Assembly: GCA_009377445.1 (NCBI GenBank)
Contig: WHUA01000009.1
Span: forward strand, 1 to 64,000
Length of the DNA stretch: 64,000 bases
DNA from: Alphaproteobacteria bacterium
Lineage (GTDB): Bacteria > Pseudomonadota > Alphaproteobacteria > UBA8366
Reading direction: 5' to 3'
In this document: piece by piece, positions 46,045 to 53,923 of the stretch
Layout: each line of letters begins with the position of its first letter
Numbering within the stretch: the first letter of the stretch is position 1
Made by a program: the position numbers and the translations under genes
The notes under the pieces: model-generated
Seen by the model: only the letters and a program-made list of their open reading frames with translations
What the model was told of the DNA's origin: nothing
Databases searched by the model: none

Positions 46045-46443
46045 CTATGCGCCAAGCAACCGCATGCCGGTGCTCGCCGCGGCCGCTCTGTCGAAGGTCA
46101 GCGTCTCACTGCAGCCGGCGAGTTTCGCGCCGTGGGCGATCAGCGCGTCGGCAAAGTCGGCATTGCCGGCCTGATAGGTGGCAAGCGCGAGGTAAGCGGC
46201 CTCCGCGCCCTCGACGACGAGCTCACGAGCCCGCAAGAGAAGCTCGACGGTTTCGGCAACCTGTTCGCGCGACGCCTTGTAGGCTCTCGACAGAACCCAC
46301 ACCGTCTCGACCAGCACGACGATGGAAACGAACCCTGGCGCGTCCGCCGTCAAGCCATCGATGATCCGCGAGGAGATCGGCGACTGCGTGTCGTCGTCCT
46401 GCGCCAGGTAGCGCACCAGGACGTTCGTATCGATCCCGATCAC
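46045..46443 (-). CDS. VapC-family PIN-domain toxin
   Basis: 132 residues. The opening MIGIDTNVLVRYLAQDD has the first catalytic Asp, followed by a Glu in IVVLVETVWVL, ADFADALIA and TFDRAAA near the end, so all four acids are in place. Its ATG overlaps the stop of the AbrB-like antitoxin gene by four bases. It converges with hdeD across 28 bases. Confidence 0.92.
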   Translation of the reverse strand: MIGIDTNVLVRYLAQDDDTQSPISSRIIDGLTADAPGFVSIVVLVETVWVLSRAYKASREQVAETVELLLRARELVVEGAEAAYLALATYQAGNADFADALIAHGAKLAGCSETLTFDRAAAASTGMRLLGA

Positions 46444-46679
46444 TCTCCCGTCGCCCCCGCGCCGATCGCGGCCTGCATGTCGTCCAGGCTGACCGGACCT
46501 TTCGGGCGCGGGATGATGCCCTTGAGCGACTTGATCGAGTGCGATGCCGGCACCACCGCGTAGTGACCGTCCTCCATGCGCACGAAGTCGAGGCGGTCCC
46601 CCGCCGTAACCCCCATGTCTTCCCGCACCTGCCGGGGAATCGTGACCTGGCCTTTGGAAGTGATCTTCGCCGTGTGCAT
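46440..46679 (-). CDS. AbrB/MazE-family antitoxin
   Basis: 79 residues. AKITSKGQVTIPRQVREDMG then VTAGDRLDFV is the swapped-hairpin AbrB DNA-binding domain; the tail carries a PRPKGPVSLDDMQAAI motif that binds PIN toxins in VapB-like antitoxins. The sequence just upstream (46690-46720) contains the repeated TTAGTAAGGTA/TTAGTAAGGTA, a likely operator. Confidence 0.92.
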   Translation of the reverse strand: MHTAKITSKGQVTIPRQVREDMGVTAGDRLDFVRMEDGHYAVVPASHSIKSLKGIIPRPKGPVSLDDMQAAIGAGATGE

Positions 46680-46689
46680 ATTTATTCCT

Positions 46690-46716
46690 TACATTTAGTA
46701 AGGTACTTAGTAAGGT
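46690..46716. promoter_or_regulatory. Direct repeat upstream of the AbrB-type antitoxin
   Basis: TTAGTAAGGTA occurs twice in tandem-like spacing (starting near 46695 and 46706) in an A+T-rich patch before the antitoxin start. AbrB-type antitoxins often bind such repeats for autorepression. Confidence 0.45.
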
Positions 46717-46851
46717 ATTCCTCTATCCATGTCAAGGCGCCCCTCGCCCGGAGGCCATCGGGTGGCGGGCATGGCTGGCAAAATGCGCCAAGTCGCGCTA
46801 CGACGTGGACCTTCCGCAGTAGCGCCTGGCGGACGATATGGAGAAGAGCGG

Positions 46852-47205
46852 ATGGACCAGAAGCAGGCTGAAGCGATCGCGACCGATTGGGTCGCCGCCT
46901 GGAACACGCACGACCTTGAGAAGATCCTGTCCCATTACGCCGACCCGCTCGAGTTCACCTCGCCGCTGGTCATCGAACGGTTCGGCCGGGCGGACGGCAC
47001 GATCCGCACGAAGGCGGAGCTCCGGGAATACTTCGCCACCGGCGTCGCGCCCGACTCGGTCGTCCATTTCGAGCTGATCGACGTCCTCCCGGGCGTGTCC
47101 AGCGTCACCCTCTACTACACGAACCACCGCGGGCGCACGGTGGCCGAAACGATGTTCCTCGACGCGAAGGGCTTGGTTTTCAAGGCCGCGGTCCATTACC
47201 GCTAG
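46852..47205 (+). CDS. SnoaL/NTF2-like family protein
   Basis: 117 residues from ATG 46852, with GAGAAGAG upstream. The opening AEAIATDWVAAWNTHDLEKILSHYADPLEF split, and the later VTLYYTNHRGRTVAETMF, are typical of the NTF2-like fold that hosts small isomerases, hydrolases and ligand-binding proteins. No specific catalytic set can be assigned. It stands alone. Confidence 0.83.
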   Translation: MDQKQAEAIATDWVAAWNTHDLEKILSHYADPLEFTSPLVIERFGRADGTIRTKAELREYFATGVAPDSVVHFELIDVLPGVSSVTLYYTNHRGRTVAETMFLDAKGLVFKAAVHYR

Positions 47206-47296
47206 CGGTTGGGGCCGGGCGGCCGGGCGACCGGGCATCCGGAAGGGGCGAAATCATTCACCTCTCTTTAACTCCAATCGTGGTAATAAGCGCGCC

Positions 47297-47563
47297 ATGT
47301 TCGGTCAGTCAGCACGCGTTATCACCTTTACTAGGCGCCCGGTTCGCGTCCCGGAAAGCATGCGCTGCGCCGGGTCGCTCACGGAACGGAAGTTCTTCGA
47401 CAGCGTCCGGCGGGGCAATGCGGCCTATGTGGAGAACGTGCCGCTGCCGGCCCGCTGCCTCTGGGTGCGGGACGAGGAGCGCCGCCTCGCGGCCAGCAAA
47501 CGCTGGCGGGACATGCCGATCCGCAAGCTGGGCGAGCTGTATATCATCGCCCGGGTAGCCTGA
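47297..47563 (+). CDS. Small hypothetical protein
   Basis: 88 residues from ATG 47297, not recognised. It is basic, lacks a signal peptide and membrane helix, and contains the motif LWVRDEERRLAASKRWRDM. Codon use looks similar to neighbours. It lies between the SnoaL-like gene and a small exported protein on the same strand. It is plausible but may be spurious. Confidence 0.5.
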   Translation: MFGQSARVITFTRRPVRVPESMRCAGSLTERKFFDSVRRGNAAYVENVPLPARCLWVRDEERRLAASKRWRDMPIRKLGELYIIARVA

Positions 47564-47674
47564 GCCGGCCCCCTGCCCGCCCGCGCTGCCGGCACGCGCT
47601 GCCGACCAAGTAGACAATTTGCAGGCGCTTCCCATATATCGCATTGTCGCATCCGAAATTCGGACGGAGATGCA

Positions 47675-48070
47675 ATGCACCGCCACATGAAAACGCTGCG
47701 CGGCTGCGCGGCCGGCCTGGCGATTTTGGCCGCCCTGCCCGTATCCTCGCCGGCGCGCGCCGACACCACGGTCGCACAGTTCGCTAAGATGAAGACGGCC
47801 GATCAGGCCCATCTTCTCGGAAGCCTGCTTCAATCCCTGGCCGACGACCTCGAAAAGAACAAGCGGAAGAAGGAATCGGAATGCCTGTTCCGGCTTTACA
47901 CGAATACGGAATCCGAAGCCCGCGTCATACGGTCGCCCGGGATGGTGGATTTTCTCGCGACCGTCGATGGGGCCAGCAAGAAGGGCGCTGCGGATAAAGT
48001 TACCGTCGAAGAGATCATTGCCCGGCAGATGGTCCAGCATTGCGGCACCGGCCAGCCGGGCAAGAAGTGA
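47675..48070 (+). CDS. Small exported protein of unknown function
   Basis: 131 residues with a clear signal peptide (MHRHMKTLRGCAAGLAILAA then PARA-DT). The mature part is helical, with ADQAHLLGSLLQSLADDLEKN and two Cys (one in SECLF, one near the end), which could form a disulphide. No family is recognised, though the size and two-Cys pattern resemble Rap1a/Tai-like periplasmic proteins only loosely. Confidence 0.7.
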   Translation: MHRHMKTLRGCAAGLAILAALPVSSPARADTTVAQFAKMKTADQAHLLGSLLQSLADDLEKNKRKKESECLFRLYTNTESEARVIRSPGMVDFLATVDGASKKGAADKVTVEEIIARQMVQHCGTGQPGKK

Positions 48071-48377
48071 CGGCAGAAAGCAGGTGACAGTCCGCCATGG
48101 CCCGGCGATACTGCCGGCTCGGGCGAAGTTCACCCGAATCGAGCGATTTCAAAGGCGTGGCGGCGCCGGCGATATCCGGTTCCGTTCACGCCGGGACACC
48201 CGGGAACAGGACCGGGGAGCAGGACTGGAGGGCCGCCCTTTTCCATGGTATTTTCCGAGAGTTACAGGCGCCAGGACGTTGTAAATCGTCCGGCCGGGAA
48301 TATGGGATGACGAAAATACGATCCTCCGACCGCGCCCCTTTGCGCATGTCCTCCACCCAGCCCGGCAGGATCGGCGC
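48071..48377. other. Gap before the PhyH-like gene
   Basis: Short frames here overlap each other and resemble nothing; I see no convincing gene, RNA or repeat. Confidence 0.4.
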
Positions 48378-49373
48378 ATGAGAACGCACGACTGGATCGA
48401 GCGCAATTATCGCCGCATGCAGGCGCGCTCGTTTTCTCAACTTTTGCGTGGCGTATCCCTGCGCGTCTGGCCCCTTTCGAGCGTCGTGCGCGATCATTAT
48501 CGCGTGCGGATGGCGCCCACGACGTGGAACGCGATCAACAGGCGCGCCCGCAGCAATCTGGAGGGCTGCGCCGCCCCGCTCGACACCCCGCAACGCACGA
48601 CGCTCGAGGGCCTGCGGCGCGACGGCGTCCACAAGACGACGATCGGCGATTTCCTGGGCGTCGCGGTGGACCTGGCCCGCCTCCGCGCGGACGCCGACGC
48701 TCTCCTGCAACGCCCGGCTTTGCGCGAGCAGATCGCGTCGCGCCGCAGCCGCGAAGGGGTCAAATGGTATGTCGTCCGGGCATTCGGATACCGGCCGCGG
48801 ATTCCGGTCCCCGCGTCCTTTGCGGACCTGCTCCTGAGCGACAGGGTATTGGCGGTCGCGAACGCCTATCTCGGCGTAACGAGCCGCCTCAAATATCTGG
48901 ACGTATGGCATAACTTCTCGGTGGCCGAATCCGACCCGCCGATCGATTCCGAGCTTTGGCATCGCGACAACGAGGACCGCAACCTCGTCAAGCTGTTCAT
49001 CCACCTGTCCGACGTGGACGAGACCTCCGGCCCGTTGACCTATGTCCGCGGAAGCCAGCCCGGCGGCCCGCACGGCGAGCTTTTCCCGTCCAATCCGCCC
49101 AGCGGGTCTTACCCGCCGAAACGCGAGCTCGAGGAGCGGATTCCCGACGACGGCCTGGCGAGCTGCACCGGCGATGCCGGGACCATGGTCTGGTTCGACG
49201 CCTGCGGCCTGCATCGCGGCGGCCGAGCCACGCGGAAGGCGCGGACGCTGCTGGTCGCTACCTATGCCTCGGACGCCGCGCTCGACCTGCTGAAATATCG
49301 CCTGGCCGATCCCCACCAGTACGAAATCCTGAGCCCCGCCGCCCGCTACGCGATCCGCGCTCCGGAGGCGTAG
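48378..49373 (+). CDS. PhyH-family Fe(II)/2-oxoglutarate dioxygenase-like protein
   Basis: 331 residues. The iron-binding HxD is in SELWHRDNEDRN, and the distal His with the 2-oxoglutarate-binding Arg is in WFDACGLHRGGRATRKAR. The central LKYLDVWHNFSV and GPLTYVRGSQ fit the phytanoyl-CoA dioxygenase fold. The N-terminal ~100 residues are basic and unassigned. Substrate unknown. It is a single gene converging with a small reverse gene. Confidence 0.83.
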   Translation: MRTHDWIERNYRRMQARSFSQLLRGVSLRVWPLSSVVRDHYRVRMAPTTWNAINRRARSNLEGCAAPLDTPQRTTLEGLRRDGVHKTTIGDFLGVAVDLARLRADADALLQRPALREQIASRRSREGVKWYVVRAFGYRPRIPVPASFADLLLSDRVLAVANAYLGVTSRLKYLDVWHNFSVAESDPPIDSELWHRDNEDRNLVKLFIHLSDVDETSGPLTYVRGSQPGGPHGELFPSNPPSGSYPPKRELEERIPDDGLASCTGDAGTMVWFDACGLHRGGRATRKARTLLVATYASDAALDLLKYRLADPHQYEILSPAARYAIRAPEA

Positions 49374-49387
49374 GACAGCGCGCCGTC

Positions 49388-49774
49388 CTACCGCCGCTGC
49401 CAGTCGTTGGTCTGATTGCGGAGGTCGTTCTTCTGGCGGGTTATCTCGTAGTCGAGCCGGCGCCCCTCCCGCTTCTCCCAGCCCTGCCGCAGCTCGTTGC
49501 GGTTCAGGTCGTTGCGGATCGCGCGCTCGGAGCGGAAGGGCGCGCCCGTCCGCCGCCGGAACTCCAGCTCGTCATGCTGCTGTTCCAGCACCTTCTGGCG
49601 AGAGCGGGCCTTTTCCTCGCTGCGCTCGGTGCGGTTGAGCGACTTGACCGTCTTGTTGATGGTCTCGTCAGTCTCCTCCGCCTGGATGTCCCGATCGGCG
49701 CGCGCCGGCGCGATCGGCGCGAAGATCGCTGATGCCCCGAACAGCAGCAACAGGTACAGCGCATTGCGACTCAT
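49388..49774 (-). CDS. Small exported charged protein
   Basis: 128 residues. A signal peptide (MSRNALYLLLLFGASAIFA then PARA-DR) precedes a highly charged, coiled-coil-like helix rich in Glu, Arg, Gln and Asn (for example ETINKTVKSLNRTERSEEKAR). No family is recognised. A periplasmic or envelope location is likely. Confidence 0.7.
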   Translation of the reverse strand: MSRNALYLLLLFGASAIFAPIAPARADRDIQAEETDETINKTVKSLNRTERSEEKARSRQKVLEQQHDELEFRRRTGAPFRSERAIRNDLNRNELRQGWEKREGRRLDYEITRQKNDLRNQTNDWQRR

Positions 49775-49815
49775 CCCAGTGACTTATGGTGTCCCTCCCC
49801 GGTTGCAAGGACCGT

Positions 49816-51132
49816 TCACCTGAAGTCGAGCACCTGCCCTTCAATCGCCTTCGCCGCTTCCAGCAGCCTGTGGTCCTGGTGCAGCCGCCCGATGAGCTGC
49901 ACGCCGAGCGGCAGGCCCTTCGGCCCCTTCCCCGCCGGCAGCGTCACCGCCGGCACATGCGTCGTCGTCCAGAGGTTGTTGAAGATCGCATCGCCGGTCC
50001 TGCCGATGCCCTCCGGCGCTTCGCCCGGCGCGCTCGGCGTCAGCAGGATGTCGACCGCCTCCATCGCCGCATAGAGACGCTCCCGGTAGCCGAGGATCGT
50101 CCGTTCCGCGGCGCGATAGTCCTCGTAGCTGCAGTTGAGCCCGTCCGCGGCACGCCCGTCCAGCAGCGCCCGGCTCAGCTTGTCGCCGTGGTACAGCCGC
50201 TCGTAGGTCATGGCGCGCGCGAACTCGTAGCCCGACACCTTGCGCACCGCTTCCGGCAGCGTCGCCTCGCCGTCCGGCATCTTGAAGTCGCTGAGTTTCG
50301 CCCCCGCCCCGGCCAGCGCCTCCGCGGTGCGTTCCAGCAGGCTCCGGGTCGCCGGCTCCGCCCTATCCCAGAACGCGCTGCGGCAGAAACCGACGCGCAG
50401 CCCTTTGACGGAAACCGCCGCCAAAGGCCGCTGCGGCAGCCCCATGACGACGTAGCGGAACAGCGCCAGGTCGTCCACCGACCGCGCGATCAGCCCCAGC
50501 GTGTCGAAGGACGGCACGTTGTCGCCGACACCGGTGACCGGGAAATCGCGGTAGCTCGGCTTGTATCCGACGGTCCCGCAGAAGGCGGCGGGACGGATCG
50601 TCGACCCCGTCGTCTGCGTGCCGAAGGCCGCCGGCGCCATGCGTGCGCCGACCGCGGCCGCCGAGCCGCTGGACGAGCCGCCGGGCGTGTGCGCGGTGTT
50701 GTGCGGATTTCGGGTTGCGCCCGGATGGCGATGCGCGAACTCGGTCGTCACCGTCTTGCCGAGCACGACGCCGCCCGCGGACCGGCAGGCGGCGACGCAG
50801 ACCGCATCGCGCGCGCCCCGCTTGCCCGCGTAGATCGGCGAGCCGTGTCCGGTCGGCATGTCGGCCGTCTCGATGATGTCCTTGAGGCCGAACGGCACCC
50901 CGTGGAGCGGCCCCCGCCGCGGCCCCTTGTCGAGCGCCCGCGCCTGTTCCAGCGCGAGCTTCTCGTCGAGGAAGGCCCAGGCGTGGACCGCCGGCTCCGT
51001 TTCCGCGATCCGGTCGAGGCAGGCGCGCACCAGCGCTTCGGCGGTGAGCTTGCCCGCCGCGATCGCGGACGCCGCTTCGGAGGCGGTCAGGTCCGCGGGC
51101 GTGCCCAGGGGAAACTTGCAGACATTCGTCAT
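49816..51132 (-). CDS. Amidase-signature family enzyme
   Basis: 438 residues from ATG 51132. The catalytic Ser-cisSer-Lys triad is visible: Lys84 in PFGLKDIIE, the GGSSSGSAAAVG stretch at 151-162 with the cis-Ser, and Ser177 in GTQTTGSTIRPA. It hydrolyses an amide; the substrate is unknown. It sits 12 bases downstream of the OYE-family gene, suggesting a shared transcript. A longer frame extends into that gene but is a shadow. Confidence 0.92.
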   Translation of the reverse strand: MTNVCKFPLGTPADLTASEAASAIAAGKLTAEALVRACLDRIAETEPAVHAWAFLDEKLALEQARALDKGPRRGPLHGVPFGLKDIIETADMPTGHGSPIYAGKRGARDAVCVAACRSAGGVVLGKTVTTEFAHRHPGATRNPHNTAHTPGGSSSGSAAAVGARMAPAAFGTQTTGSTIRPAAFCGTVGYKPSYRDFPVTGVGDNVPSFDTLGLIARSVDDLALFRYVVMGLPQRPLAAVSVKGLRVGFCRSAFWDRAEPATRSLLERTAEALAGAGAKLSDFKMPDGEATLPEAVRKVSGYEFARAMTYERLYHGDKLSRALLDGRAADGLNCSYEDYRAAERTILGYRERLYAAMEAVDILLTPSAPGEAPEGIGRTGDAIFNNLWTTTHVPAVTLPAGKGPKGLPLGVQLIGRLHQDHRLLEAAKAIEGQVLDFR

Positions 51133-51143
51133 CGTCCAGTCCT

Positions 51144-52289
51144 TTACTCCGCCGCCTTCGCCGGCCGGAAGGCTTCCGGCCATTTCGACGGGCGGCTGCG
51201 CGCGTATTGCAGCGGGTAGGCCGCTTCCGCGCCCAGCGTCTCCGCCGCGTGCCATGCCCAGCGCGGGTCGTAGAGCAGGCCGCGCGCCAGCGCCACCATG
51301 TCGGCCTTGCCGCCGCCCACGAGCGATTCCGCATACTCCGGCTCCAGGATCATGCCGACCGCCATGGTCGCGATCCCGCTCTCGCGCCGGATGCGCTCGG
51401 CGAAGGGCACCTGGTAGCCGGGCCCGAGCGTCAATTTCTGCTTCTCCGATACGCCGCCGCTCGACGCGCAGATGTAGTCGCAGCCGCGCGCCTTGATCGC
51501 CTTGGCGAAGACGACGGAATCCGGCACGTCCCAGCCGCCCGCGACCCAGTCGGATGCGGAAATGCGGACGCCGAGCGGCTTCCGCTCCGGCCACACTGCG
51601 CGCACTGCGTCGAACACCTCCAGCGGGTAGCGCATGCGGTTCTCGATGCTGCCGCCGTAGGCGTCGTTGCGCTGGTTGCTGACCGGCGACAGGAAGGCGT
51701 GCATCAGGTAGCCATGCGCCATGTGCAATTCGATGAGGTCGATGCCGAGCCGGTCGCTGCGCCGAGCGGCCAGCACGAAGGCGTCGCGCACCGTGTCCAT
51801 CGCTACCCGGTCGAGCATGCGCGGCACCGGCCAGCCGGCGCTGGTGGCGTCCGAATTGCTCGAGCCGGCGGTGCTGCCCGGCAGCGGCGACGGCGCCACC
51901 GTCTCCCAGGCGCCCTCGGCCGCTGTCAGCGCGCTGCGCCCTTCCCAGGGCCGCTTGGCGGATGCCTTGCGGCCCGCATGGGCGAGCTGGATGCCGATCT
52001 TCGCCTTGCCGTGCCCGCGGCAGAAGGCGAGCACGCGGGCGAGCGCCGCCTCGTTGGCGTCCGAGTAGAGGCCGAGGCAGCCATGCGTGATGCGGCCGCG
52101 CGCCTCGACGCCCGTCGCCTCGATGACCAGCAGGCCCGGCCCGGAGATCGCGAGCTGCCCCAGGTGCATCAGGTGCCAGTCGGTCGCCGAGCCTTCCTCG
52201 GCGCTGTACTGGCACATCGGCGACACGACGACGCGATTGTCGAGCGTGAGCCCGCGGAGGGAGATCGGCGAGAACAGGGCGCTTGTCAT
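51144..52289 (-). CDS. Old Yellow Enzyme-family NADH:flavin oxidoreductase (YqjM-like)
   Basis: About 381 residues. FMN and substrate motifs include SPMCQYSAEEGSATDWHLMHL (Cys and Tyr typical of the thermophilic-like/YqjM class), IQLAHAGRKAS, and HMAHGYLMHAFLSPVSNQR then DAYGGSIENR with the catalytic His. It reduces activated C=C bonds. Two ATGs (52289 and 52298) are possible starts; I take the inner one. It probably forms an operon with the amidase. Confidence 0.92.
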   Translation of the reverse strand: MTSALFSPISLRGLTLDNRVVVSPMCQYSAEEGSATDWHLMHLGQLAISGPGLLVIEATGVEARGRITHGCLGLYSDANEAALARVLAFCRGHGKAKIGIQLAHAGRKASAKRPWEGRSALTAAEGAWETVAPSPLPGSTAGSSNSDATSAGWPVPRMLDRVAMDTVRDAFVLAARRSDRLGIDLIELHMAHGYLMHAFLSPVSNQRNDAYGGSIENRMRYPLEVFDAVRAVWPERKPLGVRISASDWVAGGWDVPDSVVFAKAIKARGCDYICASSGGVSEKQKLTLGPGYQVPFAERIRRESGIATMAVGMILEPEYAESLVGGGKADMVALARGLLYDPRWAWHAAETLGAEAAYPLQYARSRPSKWPEAFRPAKAAE

Positions 52290-52366
52290 CGGTGGCAAAC
52301 TCCGGTTGGAAAGTTATGAGGCGACGGCGCGGCAAGGCCGTCGCATTTGCGAGTGCTGCACGGATG

Positions 52367-52455
52367 TCGTGCGTCCTTCGACAAGCTCAGGATGAGGTAG
52401 AATCTTCATGGCATTGAGAAAAATCCTCATGCTGAGCTTGTCGAAGCACGCACGA
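52367..52455. repeat. Dispersed inverted repeat R1
   Basis: TCGTGCGT-CC-TTCGACAAGCTCAGGATGAGG near 52367-52397 is mirrored by CCTCATGCTGAGCTTGTCGAAGC-ACGCACGA near 52425-52455, with about 30-bp arms. The same core occurs at R2 (56301-56382) and R3 (61585-61673). It lies between two reverse-strand genes and could terminate transcription from either side. Confidence 0.9.
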
Positions 52456-52493
52456 CGCCAGTCCCGATCCGTCGGGTTAAGCCGCATAGGGCA

Positions 52494-53729
52494 TCAAATG
52501 CCATTTCCCTCGGCGGCGGCGCGCGGCCCGGCGACGATGACGCCCTTGCCTTCGAGCTCGTCGATCTTCGCGTCGTCGATGCCGAGCTCCGCCAGCACCT
52601 CGCGCGTATGCTCGCCGACCGTCGGCGGCTGGCGGCGGAGCCCGAGGTCGTGCGTGCCGATCTCGACCGGCAGGCGCGGCAGCTTCGTCATCGTGCCGTC
52701 CGGCATGCGCGTCGGCACCAGCCGGCCGTGCGCGTTGAGCTGCGGGTCGTCGAACAGGTCCTTCGTCCGCGCGACCGGGGCGAAAGGAATCCCGATCTTC
52801 TCGCAGATCGCGGAAAGCTCGGCCTTGGTGCGGCTGCCGAAAATCTCGGTGCAGATCGGGATGATGCGGTCGCGCGCCTCCACCCGCTGTTCGTTGGTCT
52901 TCAGCGCGGGATCGTCGAGCAGGTCCTGCCGCCCGAACTCCCGGCAGAAGCGCCGCCAGTGGTTGTCGCTGGTGATGCCGATGAAGATCTGGTCGTCGTC
53001 GGACGTCTTGAACACCTCGTAGACTGCCCAGGCGCCGCGCCGGTTCGGCATCGGCGGCGTGTCCTGGCCGGTCACGACCTCGCCGGCCATGTGCTGCATC
53101 ATCAGGAAGGCGGTGGATTCGAACAGCGCGCTCTTCACGAACTGTCCCTTCCCCGTGCGGTCGCGGTCGCGCAGCGCCGCCAGGATGCCCATCGCGCCGT
53201 AGGTGCCGCCCATGATGTCGATGATCGACGCGCCGGCACGCAGCGGGCGGCCCGGCGGGCCCGTCATGTAGGCGAGCCCCGCCATGAACTGCACCACTTC
53301 GTCGAGCGCCGGGCGGTTCTCGTAAGGGCCGCTGAGGAAGCCCTTCATGGCACAGTAGATGAGCCGGGGGTTGAGCTTGGCGAGCGTCTCGTAGCCGCAG
53401 CCCAGCCGCTCCATCGTGCCGGGCGCGTAGTTCTCGATCACCACGTCGGCCGACTGGATCAGCTTGTGCGCCAGCGCCTGGCCGTCCGTCGACTTGAGGT
53501 CGAGCGCCACGCCCCGCTTGTTGCGGTTGAAGCTCGGGAAGAAGCCGGCGGCGAAGCCGTGCAGCCGCCGCGTCTTGTCGCCGTCCGGCGCCGGCTCGAC
53601 CTTGATCACGTCCGCGCCGAGATCGGCGAGCACGAGCCCGCAGGACGGCCCCATGATCGTCTGGCAGAACTCGACGACGCGGATGCCATCGAGCGGAAGC
53701 GGCGTATCGCGGTCAGGGTCCAACGTCAT
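52494..53729 (-). CDS. CaiB/BaiF family (type III) CoA transferase
   Basis: 411 residues from ATG 53729, preceded by GAGGAG. The opening LPLDGIRVVEFCQTIMGPSCGLVLADLGADVIKVEP split is diagnostic, as are FFPSFNRNKRGVALDLKS, VVIENYAPGTMERLGCGYE, and the PALDEVVQFMAGL segment expected to carry the catalytic Asp. It moves CoA between organic acids; substrate unknown. Neighbours (amidase, OYE, aminotransferase, lyase) suggest catabolism of an amino-acid- or amide-derived compound. Confidence 0.93.
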   Translation of the reverse strand: MTLDPDRDTPLPLDGIRVVEFCQTIMGPSCGLVLADLGADVIKVEPAPDGDKTRRLHGFAAGFFPSFNRNKRGVALDLKSTDGQALAHKLIQSADVVIENYAPGTMERLGCGYETLAKLNPRLIYCAMKGFLSGPYENRPALDEVVQFMAGLAYMTGPPGRPLRAGASIIDIMGGTYGAMGILAALRDRDRTGKGQFVKSALFESTAFLMMQHMAGEVVTGQDTPPMPNRRGAWAVYEVFKTSDDDQIFIGITSDNHWRRFCREFGRQDLLDDPALKTNEQRVEARDRIIPICTEIFGSRTKAELSAICEKIGIPFAPVARTKDLFDDPQLNAHGRLVPTRMPDGTMTKLPRLPVEIGTHDLGLRRQPPTVGEHTREVLAELGIDDAKIDELEGKGVIVAGPRAAAEGNGI

Positions 53730-53751
53730 TGCTGCTCCTCGAGGCCTGCGC

Positions 53752-53839
53752 ATGGACTCGCCGGTCAAGCCGGCGAGTGACGATAATTATTTGAAAATAA
53801 AGAAAAATCGTCACACCCCGGCTTGACCGGGGTGTCCAC
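53752..53839. repeat. Dispersed inverted repeat of a second type
   Basis: CTCGCCGGTCAAGCCGGCGAG-TGACGA and its inverted partner TCGTCA-CACCCCGGCTTGACCGGGGTG face each other across an A+T-rich loop; each arm is itself a hairpin. It lies between the CoA transferase and aminotransferase genes. Its sequence differs from the TTCGACAAGCTC-type repeats. Confidence 0.85.
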
Positions 53840-53923
53840 GGCGCCGCCCTGTCCAACCGAGCTCGACTTAACCGGACTGAAATGGGACATGCCCATGGCA
53901 TCCATGCTCGGACCCAGCCGTAC

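Noticed and set aside
48097..48381. Short forward frames in the gap before the PhyH-like gene
   Set aside because: They overlap one another, have no ribosome-binding site or recognisable features, and one runs into the real start of the next gene.
51133..52335. Amidase gene extended to 839 codons
   Set aside because: The extra N-terminal part is a shadow of the OYE-family gene in another frame. ATG 51132 gives a normal-length amidase.
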